Source: Nitrospirota bacterium
GTDB lineage: Bacteria; Nitrospirota; Thermodesulfovibrionia; Thermodesulfovibrionales; UBA6898
Reading direction: 5' to 3'
NCBI GenBank assembly: GCA_021825365.1
Contig: JAKAHR010000033.1
Location: 1-36,921, forward strand
DNA length: 36,921 nucleotides
In this document: one piece after another, positions 9,141-17,239 of the stretch
Layout of the letters: each line of letters begins with the position of its first letter
How positions within the stretch are numbered: position 1 is the first letter of the stretch
Program-made: the position numbers and the translations under genes
The notes under the pieces: model-generated
The model's input: only the letters and a program-made list of their open reading frames with translations
Database searches by the model: none
Told to the model about the DNA's origin: nothing

Positions 9141-10757
9141 TCACCGCGCCGCTCGCGTGCTCAGATTGCCCTTCTTCCCCTGCTCTGCAATGTAGTGCGC
9201 CGCCCGAGTAGCTATGGCCATGATCGTCAGCGCTGGGTTTGCCGTGCCTCCGGTGACAAAGCAACTGGCATCAATAACAAATAGGTTCGGCACGTCGTGC
9301 GCCTGACAGTATCCGTTCACAACCGAGGTGCGCGGATCGCTGCCCATGCGGCAGGTTCCCATGTTGTGGCTGCTGCTTCCCTGGACGTAGTCAAGGGTGA
9401 GCATTTCCCGGGCCCCAGCCGCCTCGCATACATCCTTTACGCTCTTCTCGATCGCCTTCAGCATCTTCCTGTCATTTTCCCGCGGCTCCATGAAAAGCCT
9501 GGCCACGGGCATGCCGTAGTCGTCAACCACGTCAGGGTCCAGCTCGATGCGGTTCCTTTCGTCCGGCAACTGTTCACCGAAGGCGACCATACCCGCCACG
9601 TGACCGAATATGCTTTTCATCTTCTTCTTATGGGCAGCACCCCACCCCGGCAGCGAGAGCGCCATCTCTACCGGCCCCCTTACGCCGCTGTTGAACTCAA
9701 GCGCCCAGCCCCGTGCGAAGCCGTTCCGGGGGGAGGTCTCCGCGAAATCCTTTGAAATGGCTCCGCCGAAAAAGCCCCGGAACGAATCCATCCTATCGTC
9801 GAAGACCGCCCGGCACATATAGGAGAGATGTTGCATGAAGTATTTCCCCACTATCCCGCTGCTGTTGGCGAGCCCATCCGGGAAGAGGGAGGACTTCGAG
9901 TTCAGGAGGACCCGGGGGGAGAAGAACGTGCCCGCCGACACGACGATGACGTCAGCCTCTTGGGCATGCTCGACCCGGTCCTTGTCAGAATAGACAACCG
10001 CCTTGGCCCTTCCGCCTGCATCCGTCTCGATACGGGTGACGACGCACCGTGTGCGGATATCCACCCTTCCCGTCGCCTCGGCCTTTGCGATGTATGTCAC
10101 ATCGATGCTCGACTTCGAACGGGTCATGCATCCGTTGACGCACTCCCCGCACTGGATGCAGGCCGGACGTCCGCCCCAGGGCCTGGAGAGCCTCGCCGAG
10201 GGAACAGGCCAGGTCCGAATGCCCAACCTGTCGCATCCCCGTTTCATTATCTTGTTTGCATAGGAGATCTCAAACGCGGGATTCGGATAAGGCTCCGCGG
10301 GCGGATGCCAGGGATCGCCTCTATTGCCCGAAACGCCCAGCTCCATTTCGACCCTCCTGTAATATAGCGCCAGGTCTTCATAGGATATGGGCCAATCTGC
10401 GCCGACGCCATCGAGTGTGCGCACCCGAAAATCATCGGGCCGGAACCGGGGCACGTATGCAAGATATTTGAGGGTGCCCCCCCCAACGCCCATCGTCATA
10501 TCCGGACGGCAGGTAAGACCCGGGGATCCGAAGGTCATTTTGTCCATCGACGGCAGACTGAAATGATCCTGTCCGATTTCCATCCCTGCCCTCTCCCAGT
10601 CCTCACGTCCCCCGCCATAGTCTTCTATTGGCTTAAACCTCTTGCCGGCCTCGAGCACCACTACGGACATCCCCCGTTCCGCCAGTTCCTTTGCGACAAC
10701 GCCGCCGCCCGCCCCCGAGCCGATTATGCAAACGTCCACCCTGTTATTTCGTGCCAT
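9141..10757 (-). CDS. GMC-family flavoprotein dehydrogenase, catalytic subunit with Cys cluster
   Basis: A 538-residue FAD enzyme of the glucose-methanol-choline family (COG2303), oxidising an alcohol, sugar or polyol. FAD site: VCIIGSGAGGGVVAKEL (residues 9-25). Catalytic pair: His464 in SSHNMGTCRM and Asn507 in GGTANPALT. Unusual is CxxCxxCxxxC at Cys200, 203, 206 and 210, a ferredoxin-like spacing that could hold an Fe-S centre; FAD-glucose dehydrogenases of the three-subunit type also carry a cluster. It has no signal peptide of its own and overlaps by 14 bp the Tat-signalled subunit 3 gene, so hitch-hiker export on that partner is likely. The substrate is unknown; a cluster sugar or the glycan itself is an inference. 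Confidence 0.87.
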   Translation of the reverse strand: MARNNRVDVCIIGSGAGGGVVAKELAERGMSVVVLEAGKRFKPIEDYGGGREDWERAGMEIGQDHFSLPSMDKMTFGSPGLTCRPDMTMGVGGGTLKYLAYVPRFRPDDFRVRTLDGVGADWPISYEDLALYYRRVEMELGVSGNRGDPWHPPAEPYPNPAFEISYANKIMKRGCDRLGIRTWPVPSARLSRPWGGRPACIQCGECVNGCMTRSKSSIDVTYIAKAEATGRVDIRTRCVVTRIETDAGGRAKAVVYSDKDRVEHAQEADVIVVSAGTFFSPRVLLNSKSSLFPDGLANSSGIVGKYFMQHLSYMCRAVFDDRMDSFRGFFGGAISKDFAETSPRNGFARGWALEFNSGVRGPVEMALSLPGWGAAHKKKMKSIFGHVAGMVAFGEQLPDERNRIELDPDVVDDYGMPVARLFMEPRENDRKMLKAIEKSVKDVCEAAGAREMLTLDYVQGSSSHNMGTCRMGSDPRTSVVNGYCQAHDVPNLFVIDASCFVTGGTANPALTIMAIATRAAHYIAEQGKKGNLSTRAAR

Positions 10758-11571
10758 TTCGGGTTCCCTCCTTCAAGGCGAAATGTGAAGGATGACAGTC
10801 CGTGCACGATGTCGACTTGCGCACTGCCGGTTGATGCGTTACGGTCGAATGACAGTTGCGGCAACTTCCTGCGTCGGACCTTCTGACAGCGCCGATGCGT
10901 TGGCCATCCAGGGGAGGATCTGCGTAGTCGCGGTATCCCAGCGGGACAGGAGGACCGTAATAGCCTACTTCCTTCCAACAGACGGGGTTCGAATAACAGG
11001 CACAGAAGACGTCCCTTCTCAGCGTCCTAAAAAAACGTATCCCATCGCCGGCGCCGAAGCGGTCATCCCACAGGGTGTCGATCTTCCTGTCGAGTCGCGC
11101 CAGAAATGTCCCGGCATGACGTACGCGCATGGCAATGGAATTGTCGATGAACTTCAATATGCCGATCTGATCTGCCGCCCCGAGGTCCGTGAAATGCTTG
11201 CCGTACTTCCTTCTGCTGAAGCGTTCGAGCCACTGGAGCCCTCCGGTGTAGATCTCCTGTTTCCGCACGGACCTCGCAATCAGACGGTCAATGTAATCTG
11301 CCGCACCGGCCTCGGCGGCTCCGGGGGTGCCGTCTGAGGGAACGATGATCGACGCAAGGGCTGCCACAACCGCATATTGGCCTTCATCCAGAAACAGCGC
11401 ACGCCCGGCAGAAGCTATTTTGACCTTATCCCCCAGGGGTTCGGGATATGGGTCCGGCAGACCCATGTCCGGAGGCCTGATGATCCTGCCGAACACGGCG
11501 GCAGTTCCGGCAGCGGCAACTCCAACCGCCGAAATAGTGATCATTTCCCTGCGTGTCAGTTTCCTGCTCAT
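10744..11571 (-). CDS. Tat-exported gluconate 2-dehydrogenase subunit 3-like protein with two haem c motifs
   Basis: A 275-residue partner subunit. The N-terminus has a twin-arginine signal (LTRREMITISAVGVAAAG, Arg7-Arg8) followed by a hydrophobic stretch. The middle (about 60-200) matches the subunit 3 family (PF13618) found next to GMC dehydrogenases. The C-terminus is extended by two CxxCH sites (Cys237-His241 and Cys256-His260), predicting two covalently bound c haems that carry electrons from FAD onward. In known systems a separate cytochrome does this job; here it seems fused. It overlaps the GMC gene downstream by 14 bp. The pair should act at or outside the inner membrane. Confidence 0.85.
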   Translation of the reverse strand: MSRKLTRREMITISAVGVAAAGTAAVFGRIIRPPDMGLPDPYPEPLGDKVKIASAGRALFLDEGQYAVVAALASIIVPSDGTPGAAEAGAADYIDRLIARSVRKQEIYTGGLQWLERFSRRKYGKHFTDLGAADQIGILKFIDNSIAMRVRHAGTFLARLDRKIDTLWDDRFGAGDGIRFFRTLRRDVFCACYSNPVCWKEVGYYGPPVPLGYRDYADPPLDGQRIGAVRRSDAGSCRNCHSTVTHQPAVRKSTSCTDCHPSHFALKEGTRNGTK

Positions 11572-11634
11572 GATGTCATCTCCTTGTTTGTGAGCAATCG
11601 TCCCTGCAAGGTCCGATCTGCGCAGCCTTGTTCG

Positions 11635-13161
11635 TCACAACAGCCGCGCAAGCCTTCTTCGAAGCCCGGTACGTATCGCGGATATGAGGCTAACTTTCTT
11701 GTCCCTGTGCGGGTTGATGGGAATGGTCAGCAGCTCGGGCCACAGCCTTCTGATAAGACCCTCGAAAAGTTCGTATCCCGGTTCAATACGGCAGGCCCTG
11801 TCCGCCGAAAGGAGTATTTCGAGCAGTTCTCGGCAGTTAAAAGGGGTAAATATGTCCTTCCACGCGATGTCGAACTCCAGCTGGCACATGGCAAGCCAGT
11901 TGCCGTGCCCCTGCTCCCATTCAAAGAGGTCCAGCATATCGATACCGTGGAGGTCACCGATTCCGCCAAGCCACTCGCTGAAGCTTTCTACGGCAAATGG
12001 ATGCACCCCCATGCCCTGCAGCCTCGCAAGGTCCTGAGCAGTGACCGGTTCCCCGACCGGTCTGCGGAGTTGCGTCCTGAAGGAGGACCGCGCGATCTCC
12101 GATGCGCTTCCAGTCACCGCAACCCTGGCCTGACCGTAATGACGCAGGATCGCCTGTGCGTCCGGAGCGTAGATGTAGTGTGGCGCCGGTACATTTCGCT
12201 TGAATACACTGACGAACCCGTCATCCATGAGGAGGGAGCTCTTCACTATGTCGTGGCTCAGATCGAACCGTTTCGCAAGGAGTTTGGGGATGGTAATGTC
12301 GGCATGATCTTCGGGCATGTCGATCTGCCTGACGGTCATCGTACGGAATCCCTCCTTGAGGCCCCGGGATGATGCGAGTACGATCCTGCTGTCGATTCCC
12401 GAGGTTATCGAAAGGGCTAGGGGGAAGCGCATTGAGATGCCGTTCATCAATCCCTGCAACAGGGGGGCTGCCTTCTCCATGGCCTGCTCCGGCGACGACG
12501 CGGCCAATGCCCTCACAGGCCAATAGCGTCTGACAGTCCCGGTTTCCAGTTCAAGACAATGGTTCGGCAGGAGGTGGTCTATCTGCCGGTACAGGGTACT
12601 GTGTCCCGGCCAGCGAAATTCTCTGTTTTTCCTGAATGCGTACGAGTCTACAAAGTCCACTGCCAATGGGTCGAGGTCGAGCTTCAGGTGACTGGCGATC
12701 AGTCCCGGCTGCGAGGCACACCACATCTCTCCGGTCGAACCGGGATGTGAATAGAAGATCTGCCGGAGCCCGGCTGCGTCGTTGAACAGGAGAGTCGATC
12801 CCCGGTCAGCGATGATCAGTGCCCATCGTCCCCCGTATGAAGATGTGGCCGCGGCAAACCCGTCGGGACCGGGCATGTCTCTGATAATCCTCCTGAGAAT
12901 CTCTTCATCGCGTGCCTCACTGTCCCTCGGATCGATGAGATAACCCAAGAGGGTTATGACGATGTTGTCCGAGGCGACCTGGCAGGTGTTAAGATCGGGG
13001 TGGACGGTCAGATACCACGATTTGCCGACCTTCAGCCGTTTCCATGACCTGAGTTCCCCGCGGTATCTGTGGCCCAGCACAAATTGGTTGCGATAGAGAA
13101 GGTTATCAGTACCGAGACCGGCATCTTCAGCGGAGAGAGGTCTGCTTTCAGCGAAGGACAT
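11635..13161 (-). CDS. Asparagine synthetase-like amide-forming enzyme without glutaminase cysteine
   Basis: A 508-residue protein with the class B asparagine synthetase layout: a degenerate N-terminal glutaminase-like domain (about 20-200) and an ATP-pyrophosphatase domain with the PP-loop variant ITSGIDSRIVLASS (Ser254-Gly-Ile-Asp257-Ser-Arg259). The catalytic Cys2 of true AsnB is absent (the start is MSFAES), so it should not hydrolyse glutamine. Such relatives (beta-lactam-synthetase-like and exopolysaccharide-locus versions) adenylate a carboxylate and use another amine. With a UDP-sugar 6-dehydrogenase in the cluster, amidation of a uronic acid is plausible but unproven. It overlaps the acyltransferase gene by 14 bp. 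Confidence 0.8.
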   Translation of the reverse strand: MSFAESRPLSAEDAGLGTDNLLYRNQFVLGHRYRGELRSWKRLKVGKSWYLTVHPDLNTCQVASDNIVITLLGYLIDPRDSEARDEEILRRIIRDMPGPDGFAAATSSYGGRWALIIADRGSTLLFNDAAGLRQIFYSHPGSTGEMWCASQPGLIASHLKLDLDPLAVDFVDSYAFRKNREFRWPGHSTLYRQIDHLLPNHCLELETGTVRRYWPVRALAASSPEQAMEKAAPLLQGLMNGISMRFPLALSITSGIDSRIVLASSRGLKEGFRTMTVRQIDMPEDHADITIPKLLAKRFDLSHDIVKSSLLMDDGFVSVFKRNVPAPHYIYAPDAQAILRHYGQARVAVTGSASEIARSSFRTQLRRPVGEPVTAQDLARLQGMGVHPFAVESFSEWLGGIGDLHGIDMLDLFEWEQGHGNWLAMCQLEFDIAWKDIFTPFNCRELLEILLSADRACRIEPGYELFEGLIRRLWPELLTIPINPHRDKKVSLISAIRTGLRRRLARLL

Positions 13162-13855
13162 CGGCTTCCACCTCTTGCATCCCTGTCCGCATTTTTACGA
13201 CCCTGGCCGGCGCTCCGACCGCCACTGCATAATCGGGGATATCATGTGTCACTATCGACCCGGCGCCGATAGCCGCCCCCTTGCCGATACGTACGCCGCC
13301 CAGGACGATCACTCCAAAGGCCAGCCAGGCCTCGTCCCCGATCACGATTCCTCCCTTCGAAGTCAGATCCTGCATACGGATCGGCAGGTCCGGCGACACG
13401 CCGTGGTCATACGGGTAAAGGCCGCAGGCAGGGGCGAGCATTACGCCGGACCCGATCTCTATCGGCGACACATAGGCATTGATCTGGCACCGGGGATGGA
13501 TGCTCGAGTCGTGACCGATCGAGAAGGAACCTCCCTGACCGGTCTCGATGATCGTGTCCCTAAGAATGCTGACCCGGTCGCCGATCCTCATCGGTCCGCC
13601 CTCCTCACGCTGGTAGATGACGACGCGATCGTCCATAAAGACGTTTTTCCCGATATGCAGGTCAGCATGGTGGATCGTCGCGCTCGCCGCGATATATCCC
13701 TTTTCGTTCAGGTACGCCAGGGGGATCCTTGACTTGTGCGGCGGCGCAAACCACGCGGCACACCGGGTTGCGACACGGCCGAAGCGGTGCAACCCTGCAC
13801 GCCTCATCCAGAAGAAGGTCCACCGCTCCTTCAGAGTCGTGCGGATATTATTCAC
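13148..13855 (-). CDS. Hexapeptide-repeat (left-handed beta-helix) acyltransferase
   Basis: A 235-residue protein of the WbbJ/LacA type that would O- or N-acetylate a sugar with acetyl-CoA. Residues about 55-225 consist of isoleucine/valine-led hexapeptide turns (for example IGSGVMLAPACGLYPYDHG and IGDEAWLAFGVIVLGGVRIGKGAAIG), ending with the classic IVTHDIPDYAVAVGAPARVVK cap split by turns. A His in YPYDHG is the likely catalytic base. The gene starts 3 bp after the NrfD gene ends. The acceptor is not predictable; a cluster sugar is most likely. Confidence 0.87.
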   Translation of the reverse strand: MNNIRTTLKERWTFFWMRRAGLHRFGRVATRCAAWFAPPHKSRIPLAYLNEKGYIAASATIHHADLHIGKNVFMDDRVVIYQREEGGPMRIGDRVSILRDTIIETGQGGSFSIGHDSSIHPRCQINAYVSPIEIGSGVMLAPACGLYPYDHGVSPDLPIRMQDLTSKGGIVIGDEAWLAFGVIVLGGVRIGKGAAIGAGSIVTHDIPDYAVAVGAPARVVKMRTGMQEVEADVLR

Positions 13856-13858
13856 GGC

Positions 13859-14776
13859 TCACCGCCACATCCCGGTCCGACCATGGGCAGTCATTTTGGA
13901 ATGGAGTAACGAGCCCGCCGGACCGCCGATGCTGATCGGCCTCAGGTAATTGCTCCACAGGAGCATTCCCGCCTTCCGGAATGCACCCCCGGCGATCATC
14001 GCCGAGCCGGCTGCCGCTGCGATCAGCCTGCACCCCGTATCACCGATAAGGCCCCCGGCGACAAACAGGAGCAGGGTCAACACGAACGGGAGCAGGAGGC
14101 CAAGGCCGGTATGAAACGCCAGGGGACCTCGTTGCCTCATCCTCTTTGTCACCTTCATAAAGTCTCTTCCGTCATGGGCATAGAGGTAGGTCAGCCAGAG
14201 GGAAATGTCCGCCCAGAGAGTGAGCAGACATACCATGAAAACCGCCTCGTCAGGCCGGAACAGACCGGCTGAGGCGAAGAGAAGTACCATCGCCATGCCC
14301 GCGGTGAGTCCTGATGTCAGAAAAACAGCCGGCACGACGAGCACGTTCCATGCGATCACCGCCCTGGCCTTGCCGAGGATCAGCCCGTGGCTCAGGATGA
14401 GGGAAAAGGCCCCCGCCGCGCCAACCGCCCTGAAGAGGGGCTGGGGATGAAACCAGTCGAGACCCGCTGCCGCAATGAGAATTATCGCTGCTGCAACCTC
14501 GCGCGACATCCAGGACCGTCCGAGGTTTGCGAGCAGGTATATCCCGCGCCACGGTCTGCCGGCCTCTGCTGCGAGTGCGGCGAGCCCCCCCGCAACCAGC
14601 AGGAGGGAGGTGATATCCAGGAGGCGCTGCGGCAGGCGTCCGGATATTCCCGGAAACAGGATTTCGATGATCAGGGCCATCACGTATAGCCCTGCACCCA
14701 TGCCGCCCGCGGTAAAGTTGATCACAGCCGGCAGGCCCCAAACCCTTTGCCTCATGGGGAGGATGAGATCGGTCAT
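13859..14776 (-). CDS. NrfD/PsrC-like integral membrane quinone-interacting subunit
   Basis: A 305-residue multi-helix membrane protein, with about eight hydrophobic segments from residue 15 to 290. The start MRQRVWGLPAVINFTAGGMG resembles the WG-x-P helix of NrfD/PsrC subunits, which exchange electrons between an Fe-S subunit and the quinone pool. It overlaps the four-cluster ferredoxin gene by 4 bp, the usual pairing. What is missing is the usual third partner, a molybdopterin or multihaem catalytic subunit; the adjacent upstream gene is instead a GMC flavoenzyme. The pair may therefore link flavin chemistry to quinones. Confidence 0.85.
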   Translation of the reverse strand: MTDLILPMRQRVWGLPAVINFTAGGMGAGLYVMALIIEILFPGISGRLPQRLLDITSLLLVAGGLAALAAEAGRPWRGIYLLANLGRSWMSREVAAAIILIAAAGLDWFHPQPLFRAVGAAGAFSLILSHGLILGKARAVIAWNVLVVPAVFLTSGLTAGMAMVLLFASAGLFRPDEAVFMVCLLTLWADISLWLTYLYAHDGRDFMKVTKRMRQRGPLAFHTGLGLLLPFVLTLLLFVAGGLIGDTGCRLIAAAAGSAMIAGGAFRKAGMLLWSNYLRPISIGGPAGSLLHSKMTAHGRTGMWR

Positions 14777-15453
14777 GCGTTTTTCCTGTTGATAGACAGG
14801 ACAGGGTTATCGATGATGTAGTACACGGACGGCTTCGTTCCCATGTCTTCCTGAAGCACGATGGCCTGATGTTCCCCGATAAGGGCCGAGATCCTGCTGC
14901 CGGGGTCGTCGAGATCGCCGAAAGTCAGGGCGCCGGAACTGCAGGAGACGACACACAGGGGAGTAGCCTCGGGGTCCTCCCCCGGCAGGAGTCCCTTCGC
15001 CAGGCCGCCATCGACCCTCTCCTGGCAAAAATTGCACTTCGAGCAGGTACCGTTATGCATCAGGTGGCCGGGGAGCGCCGCATCCCCTTTTCCGTTTCCA
15101 CGGCTGATGCCGTCTTCGCGGCCGAAGATGATGCTGCGTGCCAGGTAGGGGCAGGAAACGACACAATAGCCGCAGCCGATACACCGGTCATGTCTGATAT
15201 CGACGATGCCGTCATCCCCCCGATGGGTCGCACCGGTGGGGCATGCTTCCTCGCAGGGCGGCTCGCTGCACTGCATACAGCTCAGGGGGAGACAGAGCCG
15301 GGTCCTGGACGGTGCGGGACTGATGCCGCAGTCGATGACGCGTCTCCAGAGGTTGGACGGAAGTCCGTTTGCCTGGGAGCAGACAAGGGCGCAGCAGCCG
15401 CAGCCGATGCAGGTCCTCAGGTCTATCACCATTCCCCAATGCATGTTCCTCAT
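14773..15453 (-). CDS. Four [4Fe-4S] cluster ferredoxin subunit (NrfC/DmsB/PsrB-like)
   Basis: A 226-residue electron-transfer subunit. Cys sets: C15-C18-C21-C25, C59-C62-C67-C71, C91-C94-C97-C101, and C137-C140 with C167-C171, the pattern of the DmsB/NrfC family with four cubane clusters. No Tat or Sec signal is visible, so it either lies on the cytoplasmic face or is exported bound to a signalled partner; none is obvious next to it. The gene overlaps the GMC oxidoreductase upstream and the NrfD gene downstream by 4 bp each, which argues for a three-protein complex. Confidence 0.88.
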   Translation of the reverse strand: MRNMHWGMVIDLRTCIGCGCCALVCSQANGLPSNLWRRVIDCGISPAPSRTRLCLPLSCMQCSEPPCEEACPTGATHRGDDGIVDIRHDRCIGCGYCVVSCPYLARSIIFGREDGISRGNGKGDAALPGHLMHNGTCSKCNFCQERVDGGLAKGLLPGEDPEATPLCVVSCSSGALTFGDLDDPGSRISALIGEHQAIVLQEDMGTKPSVYYIIDNPVLSINRKNA

Positions 15454-17174
15454 TCTCCCGCCCCTGCGGCCATGCGCTGTTTTATCCGGTCAGCAAGCCT
15501 GAGGGACAGTGCCACGATCGTCAGGACCGGGTTTGCATACCCGCAGGTGGGAAAGACCGACGGCCCGGCTATGAAGAGGTTCGAGGTCCCGTGCACCCTG
15601 CAGTCCGGATCCACGACCCCCTGCCGCGGGTCCAGGTGCATGCGCGTTGTGCCCATATGGTGCCAGCCTCCCTCGAGACCCGGAGGAGGCGTCTCTCCGT
15701 GCAGATCGATCTGGAGTCTGCCGAGTCCGGCCCTCCTGAACTCCTCTCCGATTATCTCCTGTGCACGGACGATGGTGCGGATGTCGAGAGGGCTGAGCCT
15801 CCAGTCAAGACGGACCCGGTTTCTGCCGAGGGGGTCCCGCTCCTCTGAAAGGGTAATCCTGCTATCCGGGTTCGGCGCCTGTTCGGTCATATGGTTGAGT
15901 TGAAACACAAGCGGAGGCCGAACGCCTCTGCTGCTGCCGGTCAGCGCCTGCCCCACCTGCCGTGCCCTGCGGAGGGCCGTCCTCCTGAGACGCTGCATCA
16001 CCGGCACAGGGGCTACCCTGCGGCCTGCGTCGTTTGCGGGGGGCGGTGCAACCGCCACCGGGGCGCCTCCGGGTCCTGGGTCAAGAAATCTTCCGGCTGA
16101 AGCGCCGGGGTTAAGGGTCCTGTTGCCTGCGGGACGCAGGAGCGGCCAGGAGACCACCTCCCATGACGGAGCGATAGCGGGATGACCGTCGCGCCGATGG
16201 GGATGCAGGGAGACGCAGTAATTCAACAGCCGGTTCCTCTGCACCATTTCCTTCGCGAGGGCGATCTTTCCCATGATGGGGATCCCGCTTTTTGTATGAA
16301 TCTCATAGAGGCCGGTGAAATCCGCTAAAGAGGGATCCGACGGCACGAGACTCCCTGACCACAGGTGCAGATGCTCCATGAAGAACCTCCCTACGAGGTC
16401 GTTCGCATTGCCGATGCCGTCCTTCCAGACGCCTCTGGACGACAGGAGAAGCCGTGGTATCTCTATCGCACCCTGTGCGAGAATGAACACCTTCGCGGCG
16501 ATCCAGAAAGGCCTCCCGTCGAGCGAACCCGCGCGCAGCCGTGTCACCCTCTGACCGCTCTGGTCTGTTTCGAGTGCCAGGCCGCTTGTGTGGATGCAGA
16601 GGTCGATGTTGCCCGCACCGGTTATCTCCGCCTGGTACTGTTTTGTAAACGGTTCACGGGAGCCGAACTGAAAGATCACGGTCTCGACTCCCCCTCCCAG
16701 CGGGAGCCGCGGGCTGGCAACCGGGTCTTCCCAATCCCCGACATCGTAGCTGAATGGACCTGTTCTGCATACGTCATGGGCCCGCCCATAGAAGGGGTCC
16801 AGTTCCGCCTTGCCGAAAGGCCAGCCGCTGTAAGGCACCCAATCCCTTTCGAGGAAATCGAGTTCATCGAGGGGCCTGAGCCTCACGCCCAGCTGGTTGC
16901 CGCCTATTTGGGCGCTCCACCTGTTGCCGGTGCCGCCGAAGCCGCAGCAGCGCGCCGTATCGAGGGGGAAGTACGGATGTCCCACATTCTCTCCCCAAAA
17001 AAGTGACTGGGTGCGGCGGTCGGGCTTCATGCCCCCGGCCTCGACCAGACAGACCCGGAAGCTGAGTCCGGCCAGTTCGCGGGCAACCGTTATCCCGGCG
17101 ACGCCGGCGCCGACGATGCAGACGTCAGTCTGCAGGGTATGGTCCTTGGGGAGAGAACGGCCGTCGATGATCAT
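15450..17174 (-). CDS. GMC-family flavoprotein oxidoreductase coupled to ferredoxin/NrfD
   Basis: A 574-residue FAD enzyme. FAD site: VCIVGAGVAGITVARELAG (18-36) with VEAGG. The catalytic end has His505 in WHHMGTTRM and Asn548 in CGYANPVLT, the GMC pair. Residues about 355-420 form a Pro/Ala/Arg-rich insert of low complexity. There is no Tat signal and no ferredoxin-like Cys set, unlike the GMC at 9141-10757, with which it shares the fold but little close sequence. Its stop overlaps the four-cluster ferredoxin gene, so it probably donates electrons to that subunit. The start ATG overlaps the TGA of a 22-codon micro-ORF. The substrate is unknown. Confidence 0.85.
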   Translation of the reverse strand: MIIDGRSLPKDHTLQTDVCIVGAGVAGITVARELAGLSFRVCLVEAGGMKPDRRTQSLFWGENVGHPYFPLDTARCCGFGGTGNRWSAQIGGNQLGVRLRPLDELDFLERDWVPYSGWPFGKAELDPFYGRAHDVCRTGPFSYDVGDWEDPVASPRLPLGGGVETVIFQFGSREPFTKQYQAEITGAGNIDLCIHTSGLALETDQSGQRVTRLRAGSLDGRPFWIAAKVFILAQGAIEIPRLLLSSRGVWKDGIGNANDLVGRFFMEHLHLWSGSLVPSDPSLADFTGLYEIHTKSGIPIMGKIALAKEMVQRNRLLNYCVSLHPHRRDGHPAIAPSWEVVSWPLLRPAGNRTLNPGASAGRFLDPGPGGAPVAVAPPPANDAGRRVAPVPVMQRLRRTALRRARQVGQALTGSSRGVRPPLVFQLNHMTEQAPNPDSRITLSEERDPLGRNRVRLDWRLSPLDIRTIVRAQEIIGEEFRRAGLGRLQIDLHGETPPPGLEGGWHHMGTTRMHLDPRQGVVDPDCRVHGTSNLFIAGPSVFPTCGYANPVLTIVALSLRLADRIKQRMAAGAGE

Positions 17175-17239
17175 GCTGCCGTTCCCCTGCCATCAGAGGC
17201 GAAGACACCGGTCGGACATCCTTCAGCCGCTTTCTTCAT
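17171..17239 (-). CDS. Possible 22-codon bridging micro-ORF
   Basis: This frame begins with an ATG overlapping the stop of the PP-loop gene (ATGA) and ends with a TGA overlapping the GMC start (ATGA), exactly filling the gap. The product MKKAAEGCPTGVFASDGRGT plus two Ala contains EGCPTGV, which recalls the tail of a small ferredoxin. It could be a remnant or a coupling device. Chance is possible. Confidence 0.3.
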   Translation of the reverse strand: MKKAAEGCPTGVFASDGRGTAA

